Shown here in pieces: positions 54,804 to 64,000 of a DNA stretch of 64,000 nucleotides. The stretch comes from Capniomyces stellatus (lineage: Eukaryota; Kickxellomycota; Harpellomycetes; Harpellales; Legeriomycetaceae), in assembly GCA_001661515.1 (NCBI GenBank), contig LUVW01000001.1, positions 204,582 to 268,581 on the forward strand. Reading direction: 5' to 3'. Within the stretch, counting starts at the first letter, position 1, and each line of letters begins with the position of its first letter. The notes beneath the pieces are model-generated. The model was not told the DNA's origin. It did no database searches and saw nothing but the letters and a program-made list of their open reading frames with translations. The translations under genes were made by a program, and so were the position numbers.

Positions 54804-57800
54804 ATGTTTACATTTGGATTTGTAGCCAAAGGCCAAAGCAAATGCTACAAAGGGAGTAGCACAGCAGCATCAATGGCGAGGCAAATTAGGGGCTTAAGGT
54901 ACACCTTAGGGATGGACAGAAACGTAAGAAGTGAGACACATTTAAAATGCAACCTCAATTTGAGGGAGATTGGACAAAGAACTGGAGACAGGGATGCAAT
55001 GTTGAGGGTAGGGTTCTTGACGTTTGCAAAAAATGGGATTTTAGGGCAGAAGCCTTCTAGTAGCGTTGTGCAAAATAGAATGATTTCAAGCAATTCGAGA
55101 ATAAAAGAGAACGTGCCAGAAAATGCGGATAATGGGCAGTACATTCTGACGCCCAGAAAGGTGAGGGGAATGTGATATACATGCGTGTATGTGTGTATGT
55201 ATTTGCGTTTATTTTTTTAGCTAAATAATGTGGGTTGATAATAAAAGCTTAGCCATGAGGCTGGTACACTGAAACTTGATTAAATGGGGAGGGGGGGGGT
55301 GAGAATAAACGGCAAAGATAAAAGATGAAAGGCTGGTAAAAATAAAACGGACTAAAGTTAAATTATTGCCATGTAGATAATGGAGCAACTCGACAAAAGT
55401 GTTATTGGGCAGTATCGGGCAAAGAAGATACTGTCGGTAGCGGTGTTCAACCATTACAACCGAGTGAGGATAAATAACACGAACCGACAGAGGATGTTGC
55501 TTGCGGAGGCATACGAGAACGAGAAAATGTACCGAAATGAAATGAGTCCACCGCCACCACCACCACCAATGACCAACTTGAATAGTATAAAGATGGGGCA
55601 AAAAAAGAGCAATGATGCTGAGAAAGGTACTGGGGCCGATGGCAGCGTTGGTGGTAGTATTGAGAACGAAAAGAGTGTTTTGCTTGAGCAACTGAGTAAG
55701 CAGTTGAAGAAAAACACAGAGATCCGTGCAGAATATTTTAAGGAACTGGAAAGCCAAGACAAGGAGAATAGCAGTGAGAAGAAGGTTGAGGGAGGGAATA
55801 AAAGGGAGGAAGCAAAGGGTATTTTTGGGAGTGACGAGTTTAGTACAGTGCTTGAGAAGAGTAATGTGTTGCTAATAGGGCCAACTGGGTCAGGTAAGTA
55901 CAGATAGAGTGATGGTGGTTTCTGAGTTTTGAAAAAAGATGGGGAAAAGATTTTAATGTATACTGTGGTTCAGGTTTGGGCTTGGAGGTTTGTTGGTCTT
56001 GATGTTTAGTGCTGAGATGCGTTTGCAGATTAGTAAAGCGTGGGGAGGGGGTTATTTTATTTAAAAAATTCTGGTTTTAGGCAAGACGCTGTTGGCAAAA
56101 ACGGTGGCGAGTATATTGAATGTGCCATTTTCAATGTCTGACGCAACACCATTAACGCAAGCAGGGTATGTAGGAGATGATGTAGAGTCGGTGATACATC
56201 GATTGTTGCAGGTAATGTATGGGGTGGTGGTAGTGGAGGTGGAGGTGGAGGAGGATATATAGGTGTATTATTATTGTCTGTGAATTGTGTTTTGAGAGTA
56301 GACCAAGTAAATAAATAAATAAGAGGATAAATAATAAATGTAGAAATGCGACTATGACGTGAGCCAAGCAGAAAATGGGATAGTATTTATTGACGAGATA
56401 GACAAGATAGCAAAGAGAACAGATACTATATCGACATCAAAGGACGTGTCGGGTGAAGGGGTGCAGCAAGGGCTTTTAAGAATGCTTGAAGGTACAACAG
56501 TTACCATAGTTGACAAATCCGCAGCAGCGGGAATGACAACGAATTTCAGCCCACCTGGTGGCGGCCATAACAACCTCAACGGGCCGTTTGGACCTATAAT
56601 AAAGCCAGGTGGTGGGATTGGTGGGAGTGGTGGGATGAGTAGTTTTGGGATGAATGGGGTTGGAGCAACAACCAAGTCAAACAGCAACACACACCCCACT
56701 GGCCTTGACACCAGCACCAATTCAGAGCGACCGGTTATAGGAATTCCAAATATAAATAGTGGAATGGAAGGCGTGACAGGATTTAATAAGGAAAGAGGGA
56801 CTGGCAACAACAACAACAGCAGCAACAACAGTGGTAGTGGTAGTGGTAGTGGTAATGATGTCAACAGCTCATTTAAAAGCCTGCCAACAGCCGGGCTTTA
56901 CTCGGACTCAGTGGTCAACAAAATAGGTGGTATAAACGTAACAGGCACTAACTATGGCTCAAGTACAGGTGCAGGAATGGGCGCTGGCCCAAGTGGGGGG
57001 GCAGGCATTAGGGCTGGGTCAGGGACCGGGATTGGCTATGGAATGGGCGGCAATCTTTATGGGGCAAACACAGCCAATAGGAGCGGCGTGTTCACAGTGG
57101 ACACATCAAACATCCTTTTTGTGCTGAGCGGTGCGTTTATTGGGCTGGAGAAACACGTGTTGGATCGGGTGGCAAAGGGCTCAATAGGGTTCAACAACCC
57201 AATCAGAAGCCAGGGTGTTAACAGAGGGGATTTCGGCACATTCCAAGAGTATTTTACAGATAGTTCTGAACTCGGGCTAAGAGAAAATCCAGGCAGCAGT
57301 ACAGTCAAGGACAGTGAAGAGTATGGCGCTTTCAATCCACTGGACTACGTTGAGCCCGAAGGTAAGCTAAATTCCGACTACTTGTAGACACATATATACA
57401 AACATAATTTTATCTACCAAGGTTTGCGTGTAGAGATCGATTTGTAAAGTGAATACCATACTTGTTTGTGCTAGATCTTGTAAAGTATGGCTTGATTCCG
57501 GAATTTGTTGGGCGTTTGCCGGTGCTAGCAAGCGTTGCCGAGCTTACTCTTAAGCAGCTGATCCGAGTGCTTACAGAACCCAAAAACTCGCTCTTTTTGC
57601 AGTACAGAGAACTGTTTGCCGTCAATAACGTAAGTATACCACTTATACCAAAACACACTTGATTTGTGTATGTCTCTGCTGCTGTGTTCTAGTTTTCACG
57701 TAATAAGTGTTGAATTATGTTATAGGTTGGCCTGATGATAACGGAGGCTGCCTTTGAGGAGATAGGGAAGCTGGCCATCAAGAAGAAAACAGGCGCCAGA

Positions 57801-58103
57801 GGACTAAGAAGGATAATGGAAAGTGTGTTGCTAACCCCGATGTTTGAAACGCCTGGCACCAATGTCCGGTACGTAGTCGTGAACAGGGACAGCGTGTCGA
57901 GGAAGCGAAAAGTTCTTTACTTTCTGAGTGGTGAACTAGAGTTGGCCAAAAAGGCTTTGGAAGCCGATGCTTCTGAACAGAATACAACAAAGAGCAGCAG
58001 TAGCGACCATCAAAACGGTTGTCAAATAGAAACTGATATCCCAAACGAGAACGCAGGTGACGGTGGTGAAGGTGAAGCTGTTAATGCCAGAATGAGCAGT
58101 TGA
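54804..58103 (+). CDS. CLPX: Mitochondrial ClpX AAA+ unfoldase, six exons
   Basis: The hexameric unfoldase subunit of ClpXP. Exons 54804-55160, 55377-55893, 56081-56211, 56344-57361, 57475-57629 and 57726-58103 are all in phase (851 aa). Exon 1 is a basic leader without the CxxC zinc-binding domain. Then [20 protein letters not shown], Walker A GPTGSGKT (287-294, split by an intron), pore loop GYVGDD (320-325), Walker [10 protein letters not shown] (Asp352/Glu353), [37 protein letters not shown] loop (616-618, SIGFNNP), [12 protein letters not shown] (box VII Arg) and [14 protein letters not shown] (sensor II). Two insertions: about 110 residues before Walker A, including a poly-Pro, and about 180 Gly/Ser/Asn-rich residues (about 402-582) at the RKH loop. 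The IGF loop implies a ClpP partner. Confidence 0.95.
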
Positions 58104-58727
58104 TGCTTTCTTTGAACAATCATTGTCTGTACTACTTTATCGATTCTTGCTTTTTTTCTTTCTTTCTTTCTTTTTTTCCCTTCGCATTTTGTTTCCTATT
58201 CAATTTTTATCTCTAGTTACATTGGCTGGTCGCTTCTTTTTCTTTACCAAACAGTCCTTTTCTTTACTGAGTAGCCTTTTTCTTTAAACAACTGAAAAAA
58301 AATAAAGTAAATAAAAGAAATTTCAAGTTACCAAAGTCTCCCCTTGTTATTGGTCGGGAAAGGGACAAGTAAAGTAAGGTGGAAAAAAATAAATTATATT
58401 GAAGCATGTTTTTGAATTTAATTCTGGCAATTACGTTGATTTTGTTGCCAATAAACCACATTGATAAAATAAAATAAATGTTTCTGCCAAACTCGATCAA
58501 AAACCTGCATTTAACTTGTGGTTTGATGAAAAAAGCTCACAAAGCTTGACAAGGAGCAAAAGACAAAACGAAAATTTATCTGGATTCACATAGCCGCTTG
58601 ATCCTTTAGAATTTATAATCGGCAACAGTGCCACGCCTCCTTGATTTTGTTGTTTGAATAAATAGATATATATATATTTGCTGACGAAGCGGTGGCAGTA
58701 AATGATAGAGGATTTAATGAAAAGACA
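58104..58727. other. Intergenic with a diverged dispersed-motif copy
   Basis: Pyrimidine-rich 3' flank of ClpX, then AT-rich sequence. Holds a diverged copy of the 26-bp motif at 58438-58463. Confidence 0.6.
58438..58463 (+). repeat. Dispersed motif, diverged copy 3
   Basis: GATTTTGTTGCCAATAAACC followed by ACATTGAT; the core TGTTGCCAATA and CACAT are kept relative to the copies at 22735 and 38178. Confidence 0.55.
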
Positions 58728-61700
58728 ATGAATAAATTCAAAAGATGTTCAAGCTTGATTGCAGAAAACATCAGAGATTCAAAGCTAGAGAGTATATTCA
58801 AATGCGCCAACTTAAAATGTAACGAGATAGCCAGAAAGTTCAGCGACAACATAGAGTATAGCACAATCCCAGGAATACAATCCGAATATCCGAATGGCAG
58901 TGGTAGAAAGGGTACAGGTATGATAAAAAGGCGAGATCGTGGCTGTTTGTTCAAGAGCCCAGCCACATTAAGACTAGAAAACAAAAATACTGGCAAAAGT
59001 AGTTGTGTTGGCGGACCGGTAGCAGCGCGGCGGGTATATAGCGTGAAGAGTCGTAGTGCAAGCATAAGCACCAACTGTGCCGTAAAGGGGAGAGACATGG
59101 GGTATGGCAGCAGGCAGGGCCATACAACAGAGGATAAGGTAAATGGCCGTGGATCAGCAACTAAACCACACAAAGAACTGTTTTTGGAGCGGCTTTTATA
59201 CTATACATTACCTGAACGAAGCCCACAAAAAGCCGTAAACAAAACGACTGGAAATGGCGGTGAATATGGTAATTCTGCAAAAGAGTTTGTTGATATAAAT
59301 ACTGTAAAGCAAGGTATCAAGACTCTTGGAAGGCAAATAGCGTACTTTAAAAGAGTAAAAGAAAAGGATATTTACGATAAACTGAAGAATGGCCTGGATT
59401 TAAGCCAGGGTTTAAATCCAGAATTAGAATCGGGATTAGAATCGGGATTAGATTCAGAGTTCGATTTGGTAATTGACACCAAGCCAAGGAACCAATACAA
59501 GTTTTTATCGAAGCAGCAAATACTGGACGAATTGGAGAGCTGTGTGAGGGGTGGAGAACTGGAGAAGGCTATGGATATACTACGTTCAGAGGTCAAATTC
59601 ATCGATAAGCAAACAGATACAGGCAATAACAGCTTGATTCAGGATAACGAAGCTATGGAGATAATGTTCAGAGTAGCCCGGAACTGTAACGACACGCATT
59701 CAATAAAGTTTATGGTCAAGTTGATAGAAAACGAGTATGCCAGTAGCAAGTTTGGGTTCAATAGAGCTGGTGCAACCGGAACAAGAACGAAGAGCGAGTT
59801 TTTTTTAAACCAGGATTATTTAATTGAGATGCTAAAAGTGCTGACGGATGACAGGTTTTGTGGGCTTAAGGACCGGGTTGGTTTGGGCAAGTTTGGGGTT
59901 AGTTTTTTAAACAATGTTGGTGTTGATATTGGATACATCGGGTTAGTAGATAGAGCCATCCGAGTTGGTGCGATCCGAGCCAGCGCGACAAACGCACAGA
60001 GAAATGACTCAAGCGTTGATAAGGAGGCCGAGGTTGTTGGGCTTTTGATAAAGCTGATTGGGTACAGCGGGCAGAAAAGAGCAGTATATAAGCTGAGACA
60101 TGGGCTGAGGGGGCTTGTGGTTGACAAGGGCATAGCCAACCAGCTGGATGTATCAGAGTGTTATACCTATCAATTTGATGCTGGCAGGCTTGAAAGCGGG
60201 GGCAGATTGGCTGAGCCCAAAACAGTGCTTGCTTTTGCTATGAGTCTGTCGGAAATGGGGTATTTTGCGAGTGGCAAGCAGCTGCTGGAGTCAAGGGGAG
60301 TTGGATACAGCAGGGCGTTTGAGTACGATATGATGATATCGGCGATCAAGTGCAACTTGCCATGTACAATGTTCAGCGAAAACTTCCATTCAGCCGAGTC
60401 AGTAGAGGCCCAAAAAAGGCTTGATGGTGTGTACAGCGGGGGAAGCAAAGATGATGTTTTGTTTGAGCAGAACGAGAGGTTTGTTGGATACTTATCCAGA
60501 CCAGAAACCATGAGCAAGTTTAGCGAGGAAGGCAGCACAGGGATGGAGAGTCGGAAGAGAAACGAGTTCTTGATACATTATTCAATTTTGTTTCCAGAGC
60601 ACCTTGCACCAGCTCAGCTGAAACACCAGCTAACCACTTTAAGCACAATAGACGAGTACGTGGCCATTCTGTACTACCTAGCAACAACAAAACAGCTAGC
60701 AGGCCCAGCCCGATCCAAGCTGTCCGTCCAGCTGGCACTATCAGCCATTTCACAGTTCAAAACATCAAGCATTCCAAGAAAACTTCTGTTTGCGTCAATG
60801 ATCTGCTGCATGCCATCAGAACTAGTAGCCAGATCTCCTGTAAAGAAATCCACGCATTCAACTGTGAGTCGATACGAACCATACGAGTTCTTTGAGCCGT
60901 CTAGTGATTTCATGGTTTTTGGATCTCAAACTAGCTATAACAAGGATCTTTCGGTGCTAATCAAGATCTGCAAGTTTATTGGCATACATCCAACCACCCA
61001 AATGGTGATTTTGAGGCTGTGGTCATTCGCCATCTCTTCAAACTACCTTGAATTTGAGGCGTTTTTTCTACCTGCCACAAACCCCGCAACAGCACCACAA
61101 TCTTTCCCAGTCCACACCGACACACCCCCTATGCAAGACGGCATATCAGCCCACCTGAATAGCCAGATAAAATCACACTTGAACAACAAATACTTTGTGA
61201 AAAACATCTTTTTTATCTCGTCAAGGTCCCCAGAACTTGCACAATTCACACTACTGCACCTGTTTCCAACAGTACAAACTGGCTTCTTGTCGACCAACAA
61301 AAACCACTTGACACCATCGCTTGCTGCTGGAATCCTCAACTGCTGCTACAAATGCTACCAAATAAACCCAGCTCTGTCAAAATCTGTCGCGATGCAGGTT
61401 GGCGAGCTTTTTCGTTTGGATAGCGTCAGTTTGGGTGGTGACGCTCAAATCAAAGAGTCTCTTTTGAGGTTCTATTACAGCTACAACACCGAAAGCGAAA
61501 ATGCCGAATGCTTCGAAAATGATCCAGGTCTTAAAGCTAAACGAGCCGAGTTGCTGTCTAGTTTTGTTTCCAAAAACCTCCATTTAACCAGAGCAACCTT
61601 TTATGCGCTCTCCAGCTACTACGCAAACGCTCAACCACGCTGCTTTAAGAGCAATCAGCCAGCGACTCTGGAAAAAAATGACGCTTTAAACAGCCATCTG

Positions 61701-62696
61701 CTTATTCTGAATTACTACATCAAAATGTCTATTGAAAAGAACACACTGACAACCCTACTTGCCCGCTTTTACCTGATTTTGCTCGAATCTTTGCCTGTCA
61801 ATGCCTCCAACCCCGACATAGCGTCAAAACTCCAGTCGTATCTGGTAAACACCCGCAGTGTTGAATACTCGAGAAGAATCCATTACTTTGAGCTTATTTT
61901 AATCACCGATCTATGCCACATTTTACTTAAGCTCAACCTCTACAACCAGCCCAACAACGACCATCCCACCAGCAACCAACCTCGCAATCTAAGCACCACT
62001 CTGCACAACGTAGCCTATATCAGCTCAATTACCTCGTATTCTCCCAGCCTGAACCAGGTTCGAACCTTGGAATTCCCCAAACACTTCCCCCTCCACCTAA
62101 CGTGTCTAAATTACATCATCAATCATTCCCTAAACATCCCCAAGTCTCTACTTATCTACCCAAAAAACTGGGACTCACTAATGCAAACATTCAACTTTCT
62201 ACTTGACCATTACTCAATTTCCAACTTTCAAAACTCGGAACGCTCAACACTCTCACTAACATCCCCAGCTCCATCCTCAACACCACTCCCACCCTCAGCT
62301 CTTGAGTCTTATAGCGACCTGACATACCTATACTGGCCAATAGTTATCTTTGACATGTACTTGAAAAACTTTGCAAATTCCAACATCAACACCACTTCAA
62401 TTAACTCTCACCTCTTCAAATCACCAACAATTTCCAAATCCATTGCCAGGTTAATGTTTCTCATTGTTCGTGATTTTGGCTCCAACTCTAACTCCGATAC
62501 CAACATATCCACCAACCGCACCGCTGAAATCTACAATCGATCTCCTAACCACCAAACCCTTCTACTGGATCTTTTTAAATTCAAATCATGCTTGAAATAC
62601 GGAAATCTTTATACCAGCAACCCCAACTCTCGCAATAATGATGATATTGTTCTGAATAATGCCCACGACTATTTCAAATTCCACAAAATTTTATAG
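58728..62696 (+). CDS. Large protein of unknown function, possibly PPR-like helical repeats, 1322 aa
   Basis: A single exon. ATG at 58728 is the first in-frame ATG (the open frame begins earlier at non-ATG codons). The N-terminal 115 residues are basic and low in acidic residues, compatible with mitochondrial import. After a linker with a small GLESGLDSE repeat, the protein is predicted from composition to be largely helical. Segments such as ILDELESCVRGGELEKAMDI and LAFAMSLSEMGYFASGKQLL have the paired-helix spacing of pentatricopeptide repeats, which would suggest organelle RNA binding. This was not confirmed against a profile. The C-terminal quarter is Ser/Asn/Pro-rich. Alternatives are other TPR-like solenoids. 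Confidence 0.7.
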   Translation: MNKFKRCSSLIAENIRDSKLESIFKCANLKCNEIARKFSDNIEYSTIPGIQSEYPNGSGRKGTGMIKRRDRGCLFKSPATLRLENKNTGKSSCVGGPVAARRVYSVKSRSASISTNCAVKGRDMGYGSRQGHTTEDKVNGRGSATKPHKELFLERLLYYTLPERSPQKAVNKTTGNGGEYGNSAKEFVDINTVKQGIKTLGRQIAYFKRVKEKDIYDKLKNGLDLSQGLNPELESGLESGLDSEFDLVIDTKPRNQYKFLSKQQILDELESCVRGGELEKAMDILRSEVKFIDKQTDTGNNSLIQDNEAMEIMFRVARNCNDTHSIKFMVKLIENEYASSKFGFNRAGATGTRTKSEFFLNQDYLIEMLKVLTDDRFCGLKDRVGLGKFGVSFLNNVGVDIGYIGLVDRAIRVGAIRASATNAQRNDSSVDKEAEVVGLLIKLIGYSGQKRAVYKLRHGLRGLVVDKGIANQLDVSECYTYQFDAGRLESGGRLAEPKTVLAFAMSLSEMGYFASGKQLLESRGVGYSRAFEYDMMISAIKCNLPCTMFSENFHSAESVEAQKRLDGVYSGGSKDDVLFEQNERFVGYLSRPETMSKFSEEGSTGMESRKRNEFLIHYSILFPEHLAPAQLKHQLTTLSTIDEYVAILYYLATTKQLAGPARSKLSVQLALSAISQFKTSSIPRKLLFASMICCMPSELVARSPVKKSTHSTVSRYEPYEFFEPSSDFMVFGSQTSYNKDLSVLIKICKFIGIHPTTQMVILRLWSFAISSNYLEFEAFFLPATNPATAPQSFPVHTDTPPMQDGISAHLNSQIKSHLNNKYFVKNIFFISSRSPELAQFTLLHLFPTVQTGFLSTNKNHLTPSLAAGILNCCYKCYQINPALSKSVAMQVGELFRLDSVSLGGDAQIKESLLRFYYSYNTESENAECFENDPGLKAKRAELLSSFVSKNLHLTRATFYALSSYYANAQPRCFKSNQPATLEKNDALNSHLLILNYYIKMSIEKNTLTTLLARFYLILLESLPVNASNPDIASKLQSYLVNTRSVEYSRRIHYFELILITDLCHILLKLNLYNQPNNDHPTSNQPRNLSTTLHNVAYISSITSYSPSLNQVRTLEFPKHFPLHLTCLNYIINHSLNIPKSLLIYPKNWDSLMQTFNFLLDHYSISNFQNSERSTLSLTSPAPSSTPLPPSALESYSDLTYLYWPIVIFDMYLKNFANSNINTTSINSHLFKSPTISKSIARLMFLIVRDFGSNSNSDTNISTNRTAEIYNRSPNHQTLLLDLFKFKSCLKYGNLYTSNPNSRNNDDIVLNNAHDYFKFHKIL

Positions 62697-62941
62697 CTAG
62701 AGTACATTGCCTTGTGTAAAATAAAAATTTACATTTTTTAACCCCTATTTTCCATTGAGCCTCTTGCTTTAAAAACTTTATTGCTGTTTTTTTTCTTTTC
62801 TTTTTGTGGAAGAAGAAAAAAAAAAAAGTATTTATTCGTTAATAGAGAAGGATAAAATAATCGAGAATAAAGCGCCGTCTAGTTGACTGACTTTTTATAA
62901 ACTTTAGATAAAACGACAAAAAGTAAATTCAAACGCTACTC

Positions 62942-63892
62942 CTACAAGTTGGAGCTAAATTTAACGGATTGGAAGTTAATAACCACATCGTTAATAGCAG
63001 TAGCCACATACTCAACATTGCTGGTGTTAAGCCCAGCACACGATATTCTTCCGTTAGATGTCAGGTAGATGTGGTACTTGTTTTGTAAAACCGAAACCTG
63101 GTTTTCATTCAGCCCAGTGTAACTAAACATACCGATCTGACTAGTGATGTGGCTCCAATCTCCTGGAGTTTCCAATTTCTCCAGCTTTTCTCGAAGCAAA
63201 AGTCTCATCTCCAAAATACGCCCACTCATCAGCTTCAAACACCCCTTCCATTCCAAAAACATGTCTGGCTCGTTCAAGACAAGGCTCGCCAGCTCTCCGC
63301 AGTATCTGGGCGGTGAGCTAACAATTGCTCTTGATGTTTTGGCCAATTGGGTTGCTACTTTACTGGTTATTTCTGCACTGCTGTTCACCACGTGCAAAGC
63401 TCCGCATCGCTCCCCGTACAAACCCATGTTCTTTGCAAATGACTGTGTCACCATCATCTCCATTCCCAATTCAACAAACCTCCTAATCGCCCACACATCA
63501 TCGTCAAGATCACCTGTTGCGAATCCTTGGTATGCGCAGTCAAATATCACATAGTGCCCTCTTGCCGCTATTGCTCTGCCTATCCCCTCCCATTGCTCCC
63601 TACTTGGGTCCACTCCTGTAGGATTGTGTGCGCATGCATGCAGTATAAATACCGACTTTTGTTCCGCACTGTTGATGCTGTTTATCATACCTTCATAATC
63701 AAGCTTCTTGTTTTCCTTATCCCAGTATGCATACGTTCCTGTTGACATCCCGCTTGTCTCCACTACATTGGCGTGATTCCCCCATGATGGGTCTGATATA
63801 TACACCTTCTTCACTCCTGGGTAAAACTTTGACAAAAACGTTGCTCCAATGTTGATTGCTCCAGTTCCGGAAATTGTCTGTATACTAGACAC
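62942..63892 (-). CDS. Aspartate aminotransferase, C-terminal exon, cut by right edge
   Basis: PLP enzyme interconverting aspartate/2-oxoglutarate and oxaloacetate/glutamate. The readable exon begins at 63892 after a TAG acceptor (AATGTAG) and ends with the stop at 62942; the N-terminal exon(s) lie beyond the window. Landmarks: VSSIQTISGTGAINIGATFL, ISDPSWGNH, ILHACAHNPTGVDPSREQW, FDCAYQGFATGDLDDD, the PLP-lysine motif SFAKNMGLYGERCG, and the substrate-carboxylate Arg region SNGRISCAGLNTSNVEYVA. Matches the class I eukaryotic AAT; compartment cannot be decided without the N-terminus. The last 108 bp of the window are probably intron. Confidence 0.95.
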   Translation of the reverse strand: MSSIQTISGTGAINIGATFLSKFYPGVKKVYISDPSWGNHANVVETSGMSTGTYAYWDKENKKLDYEGMINSINSAEQKSVFILHACAHNPTGVDPSREQWEGIGRAIAARGHYVIFDCAYQGFATGDLDDDVWAIRRFVELGMEMMVTQSFAKNMGLYGERCGALHVVNSSAEITSKVATQLAKTSRAIVSSPPRYCGELASLVLNEPDMFLEWKGCLKLMSGRILEMRLLLREKLEKLETPGDWSHITSQIGMFSYTGLNENQVSVLQNKYHIYLTSNGRISCAGLNTSNVEYVATAINDVVINFQSVKFSSNL

Positions 63893-64000
63893 CTACATTT
63901 TGTGTTTGATTGTCATTCTTTAGTCTTGGATCTCCTTTCCACACACATGCACACACACGCATGAATCAACCATGGATAATGGATAGAAGCTAAAATACAA

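Noticed and set aside
56352..56864. 170-codon minus-strand Leu/Pro-rich ORF
   Set aside because: Antisense of the Gly/Ser-rich ClpX insertion; ClpX motifs on the plus strand are decisive.
41215..58103. panB and clpX as bacterial contamination or recent transfer
   Set aside because: Both are split by several introns with the same signals as neighbouring genes, and both have eukaryotic leader sequences.

Overview
The window is nuclear DNA of an AT-rich fungus. The evidence is many genes with short introns (mostly about 70-150 bp, nearly all GTAA...TAG), long AT-rich intergenic stretches with microsatellites, and fungal-type proteins: a CreC-like WD40 protein, Rei1, PanB, AP-2 sigma with fungal sequence signatures, and chitin-binding GPI proteins. 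The combination of secreted proteases, chitin-binding repeats and an arthropod-style cysteine-repeat protein fits an early-diverging, arthropod-associated fungus (for example Kickxellomycotina/Harpellales). That lineage is inferred from gene content and AT-richness and has not been tested.

Left part (1-12.2 kb): the 5' portion of a carotenoid cleavage oxygenase (-, cut by the left edge), a tiny membrane ORF, a secreted trypsin homologue that has lost its catalytic His and Ser, another small membrane ORF, a JMJD5-like JmjC hydroxylase (-) sharing a divergent promoter with EMC2 (+, seven exons), and a RING protein with SUMO-interaction-like motifs. Next (12.2-28.9 kb): a prion-like GYDQQNQ heptad-repeat protein, a Ser-rich protein, a small membrane ORF, a secreted subtilisin, small membrane/GPI proteins, a METTL2/Trm140-type tRNA m3C methyltransferase, a GPI protein with three CBM19-like domains, and ribosomal protein uS5.

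Right part (28.9-64 kb): a CYS-3/Zip1-type bZIP factor, a divergent protein kinase with Asn replacing the catalytic-loop Lys, AP-2 sigma whose first coding exon is only the ATG, ketopantoate hydroxymethyltransferase, CreC-like WD40 protein, ribosome biogenesis factor Rei1, a secreted protein with nine six-cysteine pacifastin/VWC-like repeats, mitochondrial ClpX with a long Gly/Ser/Asn insertion, a 1322-residue possible helical-repeat protein, and aspartate aminotransferase (-, cut by the right edge).

There is no operon logic; most genes are ordinary housekeeping. The accessory theme is the secreted set (dead trypsin homologue, subtilisin, CBM19-like protein, nine-repeat cysteine protein, small GPI protein), which could act together at a chitinous, protease-rich host surface. 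About half of the window is non-coding, with tandem repeats and one dispersed motif of about 26 bp seen three times. All exon coordinates come from reading splice sites by eye.
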